From contig NZ_JARXWB010000005.1 of NCBI RefSeq assembly GCF_029892425.1, forward strand, positions 124,001 to 188,000: a DNA stretch of 64,000 nucleotides, in the 5' to 3' direction. The DNA comes from Bradyrhizobium sp. BR13661. GTDB lineage: Bacteria; Pseudomonadota; Alphaproteobacteria; Rhizobiales; Xanthobacteraceae. Shown here one piece after another: positions 61,059-64,000 of the stretch. The position numbers and the translations under genes are program-made. How positions within the stretch are numbered: the first letter of the stretch is position 1; each line of letters starts with the position of its first letter. The notes under the pieces are model-generated. The model saw only the letters and a program-made list of their open reading frames with translations. It was not told where the DNA came from and made no database searches.

Positions 61059-61895
61059 CTAGCTGCGCGGCGGTAGCGTCCGGACAAACGCGACGATGGC
61101 ATCGAGATCCTGGGCCGTCATGGTGGCGTAGCCAGCATAGGCCATCGGCGGCTTGAGCTTGCGACCATCACGTGCGACGCCTTGCGTAATCGCACGTTTG
61201 ATTTCGTCGTCGCTCCACTGCCCGAGGCCCGCCGCGGGATCCGACGTGATGTTGGGCGAGACGGATTCACCCCACGGCCCCTTGAACGTGCGGCCACCCT
61301 TGCCGCTGGCGCCGGCGAAATCGTGCACCACGGACGGGCCTTCCGGCGTGTGACATTCCAGGCAATGGGCGATGGTCAGGAGATAGCGGCCGCGGGCGAG
61401 CTTGTCGGCGAGCTCCGTCTCGGTTGCCTGCGTGCCGGCATAGGTCGGCATCTCCACCTTCAGTGTGATCCTGTATTCCGGCGCCGGCGTCTCGTGGTGC
61501 ACCGACGGCACGGAGCGCAAGTAAGCCGTGAGCGCATCGAGATCGCGCGCTGTGAGCACCGTGTAGAAGATGGTCGGCATGATCGGCGCAACGGCGGATC
61601 CGTTCGGCCTGATGCCGCTGACGAGGAAATGCTTCAGCTCCGCTTCGCTCCAGGCGCCGATGCCGGCGTCCTTGTCCGGCGTGATATTGGATGCGGTGAC
61701 CTTGAAGGCGGGCTCGTCGAATGTCTGCCCGCCCGAGAGCATGCGCGTCATCTCCAGGCCCTGCGGCCCGCGCGGCGTGTGGCAGTTGTTGCAGACCATC
61801 ACGCTGTTCACGAGATAGGCGCCGCGCTCGACAAGCGTCTCGGCGGAAACCGGCGACAGCAGCAACGCCAGCGCGATCCCAAAGGCCAACCTCAT
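61059..61895 (-). CDS. Exported di-haem cytochrome c
   Basis: 278 residues from ATG 61895. A signal peptide (LAFGIALALLLSPVSA) is followed by two haem c motifs: CNNCH (35-39) and CLECH (about 175-179), each with downstream Met/aromatic ligands. The repeats share NITPDKDAGIGAWSEAELKHFL and NITSDPAAGLGQWSDDEIKRAI, as in cytochrome subunits of membrane dehydrogenases. It is similar in plan to the tri-haem protein at 34670-35881. No partner dehydrogenase is adjacent. Confidence 0.88.
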   Translation of the reverse strand: MRLAFGIALALLLSPVSAETLVERGAYLVNSVMVCNNCHTPRGPQGLEMTRMLSGGQTFDEPAFKVTASNITPDKDAGIGAWSEAELKHFLVSGIRPNGSAVAPIMPTIFYTVLTARDLDALTAYLRSVPSVHHETPAPEYRITLKVEMPTYAGTQATETELADKLARGRYLLTIAHCLECHTPEGPSVVHDFAGASGKGGRTFKGPWGESVSPNITSDPAAGLGQWSDDEIKRAITQGVARDGRKLKPPMAYAGYATMTAQDLDAIVAFVRTLPPRS

Positions 61896-61963
61896 CGAAG
61901 CCCCCAATCAAAGTGCTTTTGTTGAAATCATCGTGCGCAGCATGAGAAATGGCTGCCGGATAC

Positions 61964-61993
61964 AAAAAAGCGGCACCCAGGGGCGCCGCTTTT
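61964..61993 (-). terminator. Intrinsic terminator after rplQ
   Basis: Read on the minus strand, AAAAGCGGC (61993-61985) pairs with GCCGCTTTT (61974-61966) and continues in a T6 tract, 20 bp beyond the rplQ stop. It ends the rpsK-rpoA-rplQ transcription block. Confidence 0.9.
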
Positions 61994-62013
61994 GAAACAC
62001 TATGCGATTTGGC

Positions 62014-62430
62014 TTACGCCGCCTCGGCGTCCTTGGCCTGCACCGGACCGGAGTCCTGGCCCTTGGCATCGACGTCGCGGTCGACGAACTCGATCACGGC
62101 CATCGCGGCGTTGTCGCCGTAGCGGAAGCCGGCCTTGATGATACGGGTGTAGCCGCCCTGACGATCCTTGTAGCGGGGCGCCAGCACGTCGAACAGCTTC
62201 TTGACCTGATCCTTGTCGCGCATCTCGGAGATGGCCTGGCGACGCAGGGACAGGCCGCCCTTCTTGCCGAGGGTGACGAGCTTCTCGACAATCGGACGAA
62301 GCTCCTTGGCCTTGGGCAGCGTGGTGACAATCTGCTCGTGCTTGATCAGCGCGGCCGCCATGTTGGCGAACATCGCGCGGCGATGCTCGGCCGTGCGGTT
62401 GAGCTTCCGATGAACCTTGCCGTGACGCAT
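62014..62430 (-). CDS. rplQ: 50S ribosomal protein L17
   Basis: 138 residues, beginning [21 protein letters not shown], the strict L17 signature, and continuing with [37 protein letters not shown] short acidic tail (about 118-138) beyond the core is normal in alphaproteobacteria. Last gene of the ribosomal operon. Confidence 0.97.
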   Translation of the reverse strand: MRHGKVHRKLNRTAEHRRAMFANMAAALIKHEQIVTTLPKAKELRPIVEKLVTLGKKGGLSLRRQAISEMRDKDQVKKLFDVLAPRYKDRQGGYTRIIKAGFRYGDNAAMAVIEFVDRDVDAKGQDSGPVQAKDAEAA

Positions 62431-62538
62431 GTGTTTAGTCCTTACTTAAAACTGCCGCGACGGTTCGTCGGACATGTTGCTCAGGTGGGCTGCCTGCGTT
62501 CGCCCGCGAAAGCACGACGCGCTTTCGCTTCTTAGTTC

Positions 62539-62587
62539 GAGCATGATCTAGTCGGAAAACCGCTTCGCACTTCTCCGGATCATGCTT
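62539..62587. repeat. 49-bp palindromic repeat, copy 2 (GAGCATGATC family)
   Basis: Starts GAGCATGATC and ends GATCATGCTT. It matches the copy at 37289-37337 at 44 of 49 positions. It lies inside the rpoA-rplQ spacer, immediately downstream of the rpoA terminator. Confidence 0.8.
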
Positions 62588-62588
62588 G

Positions 62589-62619
62589 AAAAATCGTGGC
62601 CGGATGATTCCGGCCACGA
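62589..62619 (-). terminator. Terminator-like hairpin after rpoA
   Basis: Read on the minus strand, TCGTGGCCGGA pairs with TCCGGCCACGA (11-bp perfect stem, 62619-62594, 4-base loop) followed by TTTTTCAAG. It starts 12 bp after the rpoA stop, upstream of rplQ. Confidence 0.8.
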
Positions 62620-62631
62620 CGGTAGAAATGC

Positions 62632-63663
62632 TCAGTAGTGATCTTCGAAGCGCTTGGCGAGCTCGTCGATGTTCTCCGGCGGCCAGCCCGGCACTTCCAT
62701 GCCGAGGTGCAGACCCATCTGGGCCAGCACTTCCTTGATCTCGTTCAGCGACTTGCGGCCGAAGTTCGGGGTGCGGAGCATTTCCGCTTCGCTCTTCTGC
62801 ACGAGGTCGCCGATGTAGACGATGTTGTCGTTCTTCAAGCAGTTGGCCGAACGCACCGACAGTTCGAGCTCGTCCACCTTCTTGAGGAAGGCCGGGTTGA
62901 AGGCGAGGTCCGGGATGATCTCCTGGGCGACTTCCTTGCGCGGCTCCTCGAAGTTGACGAACACGTTGAGCTGATCCTGCAGGATGCGGGCGGCGTAAGC
63001 CACCGAGTCATCCGGCGAGATCGCGCCGTTGGTCTCGATCGTCATGGTCAGCTTGTCGTAGTCGAGAATCTGGCCCTCGCGGGTGTTCTCGACCTTGTAG
63101 GAGACCTTGCGGACCGGCGAGTACAGGCTGTCGACCGGGATCAGGCCGATCGGCGCGTCCTCGGGACGGTTGCGCTCTGCGGGCACGTAGCCCTTGCCGG
63201 TGGAGACCGTGAACTCCATGCGGATCTCGGCGCCCTCGTCGAGCGTGCAGATCTGGAGGTCCGGGTTGAGCACGGTGACGTCGCCGACGGTCTGGATATC
63301 GCCGGCGGTGACGGTGCCCGGGCCCTGCTTCTTCACGACCATGCGCTTGGGGCCTTCGCCCTGCATCTTGATCGCGATGTCCTTGATGTTCAGCACGATG
63401 TCGGTGACGTCCTCACGGACGCCAGCGATCGAGGAGAACTCGTGCAGCACGCCGTCGATGTGCACCGACTGCACCGCCGCGCCCTGGAGCGAGGAGAGCA
63501 GGATGCGGCGCAGCGCGTTGCCGAGCGTCTGGCCGAAACCGCGCTCGAGCGGCTCGGCAACGATGGTCGCAAAACGCGAGGGGTCGCTGCCGGGCTGAAC
63601 CTGGAGCTTGTTCGGCCGAATCAGTTCTTGCCAATTTTTCTGGATCGTCACTGTTTCACCCAT
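62632..63663 (-). CDS. rpoA: DNA-directed RNA polymerase alpha subunit
   Basis: 343 residues from ATG 63663, beginning [20 protein letters not shown]. The N domain for dimerisation has [34 protein letters not shown] linker and the C-terminal domain follow, with [47 protein letters not shown] (DNA- and activator-binding helices). The longer upstream frame has no support. It is in its conserved place between rpsK and rplQ. Confidence 0.98.
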   Translation of the reverse strand: MGETVTIQKNWQELIRPNKLQVQPGSDPSRFATIVAEPLERGFGQTLGNALRRILLSSLQGAAVQSVHIDGVLHEFSSIAGVREDVTDIVLNIKDIAIKMQGEGPKRMVVKKQGPGTVTAGDIQTVGDVTVLNPDLQICTLDEGAEIRMEFTVSTGKGYVPAERNRPEDAPIGLIPVDSLYSPVRKVSYKVENTREGQILDYDKLTMTIETNGAISPDDSVAYAARILQDQLNVFVNFEEPRKEVAQEIIPDLAFNPAFLKKVDELELSVRSANCLKNDNIVYIGDLVQKSEAEMLRTPNFGRKSLNEIKEVLAQMGLHLGMEVPGWPPENIDELAKRFEDHY

Positions 63664-63734
63664 ACAGGCCAGTCGATTTGAAAATTCAAACACTGGCGTT
63701 GGAGAAAGGCCGCAGACCAAACCCGCGGCTTCTT

Positions 63735-63767
63735 AAAAAAAAGCATCGCGGGCGACAGAGCGCCCGC
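63735..63767 (-). terminator. Terminator/attenuator-like hairpin between rpsK and rpoA
   Basis: Read on the minus strand, GCGGGCG (63767-63761) pairs with CGCCCGC (63754-63748) around a 6-base loop, followed by GATGC and a T8 tract (63742-63735). It begins 10 bp after the rpsK stop. Confidence 0.75.
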
Positions 63768-63776
63768 AACTTCGTA

Positions 63777-64000
63777 TTAGACGCGCCGACGCTTGCGCGG
63801 ACGGCAACCGTTGTGCGGGATCGTGGTCACGTCGCGGATCGAGGTGACGGTGAAGCCCGCAGCCTGCAGCGCGCGCAGCGCCGACTCACGGCCCGAACCG
63901 GGACCGGCCACTTCGACTTCCAGCGTGCGCATGCCGTGTTCCTGCGCCTTCTTCGACACGTCTTCGGCGGCGACCTGAGCAGCATACGGGGTCGACTTGC
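63777..64000 (-). CDS. rpsK: 30S ribosomal protein S11, 3' part
   Basis: The frame is open from the right window edge to TAA at 63777-63779, giving the last 74 residues of S11: [43 protein letters not shown], then [20 protein letters not shown], the invariant C-terminal end of S11. The N-terminal part lies outside the window. It is the upstream neighbour of rpoA, as usual in proteobacteria. Confidence 0.97.

Noticed and set aside
1..64000. Search for CRISPR arrays, intact insertion sequences, prophage genes and rRNA genes
   Set aside because: No regularly spaced direct repeats with unique spacers, no transposase with terminal repeats, no phage structural genes and no rRNA signature were seen.

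Overview
The window looks like the chromosome of a Bradyrhizobium-type alphaproteobacterium. This is inferred from three things: the high GC content; the gene set (ATP12 chaperone, fused indolepyruvate ferredoxin oxidoreductase, the rpsK-rpoA-rplQ block, PccB, many cytochromes c and SDR enzymes); and intergenic spaces filled with several families of short imperfect palindromes of the kind common in that genus. No organism name can be read directly from the sequence.

Positions 1-17,100 form a cell-surface and secretion block. It opens with the 3' end of a SPINDLY-type glycosyltransferase gene and a WcaI-like glycosyltransferase. A nearly complete type II secretion system (T2SS) follows. gspE-F-G-H-I-J-K-L-M and a GspC/GspN-like gene run leftwards as a tightly overlapping operon, with a second paralogous GspC/GspN-like gene after a gap. 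gspD and a Sel1-repeat gene run rightwards from the opposite side of a shared promoter region. gmd and fcl, which make GDP-L-fucose, close the block. T2SS genes therefore sit inside an exopolysaccharide or glycan neighbourhood.

Positions 17,100-24,700 hold an orphan transposase-like/SyrB-like DNA-binding protein, tRNA-Arg(TCG), several small Bradyrhizobium-type hypothetical proteins, a VOC protein, a GrlR-family protein, a 902-residue membrane histidine kinase with PAS domains, and a DMT transporter. Positions 24,700-34,400 are a leftward catabolic region: SCP2-type thiolase, DUF35 acyl-CoA-binding partner, MaoC hydratase, an MFE-2-like SDR, a DHDPS-family lyase and a NUDIX hydrolase. Upstream of these is a giant indolepyruvate:ferredoxin oxidoreductase. 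The first four enzymes together resemble a split version of peroxisomal D-bifunctional protein plus SCPx.

Positions 34,600-50,500 are a mixed accessory and housekeeping stretch: a tri-haem cytochrome c, TRIC-type channel, PEP-mutase family enzyme, small monooxygenase-like proteins with a divergent ArsR regulator, small exported proteins, a GST, PccB, a dienelactone-hydrolase-like protein, an isolated FliK/FhlB pair and ATP12. Positions 50,500-64,000 are mainly conserved: an RluA-family pseudouridine synthase, RarA, a DegP-type protease, an OprO/P-type porin, a zinc-type dehydrogenase, HisC, a CLC antiporter, an SDR, a di-haem cytochrome c, then rplQ, rpoA and the 3' part of rpsK. Each of these last three genes is followed by an intrinsic-terminator-like hairpin.

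The observations I rate highest are the two tandem GspC/GspN-like genes of the T2SS, the pair of TAACGTTA palindromes exactly 20 bp apart upstream of gmd, the split MFE-2/SCPx-like operon interrupted by palindromic repeats, the serial terminators in the rpsK-rpoA-rplQ operon, and the Tat-exported W/H/R-rich microprotein. I found no CRISPR array, intact insertion sequence or prophage.
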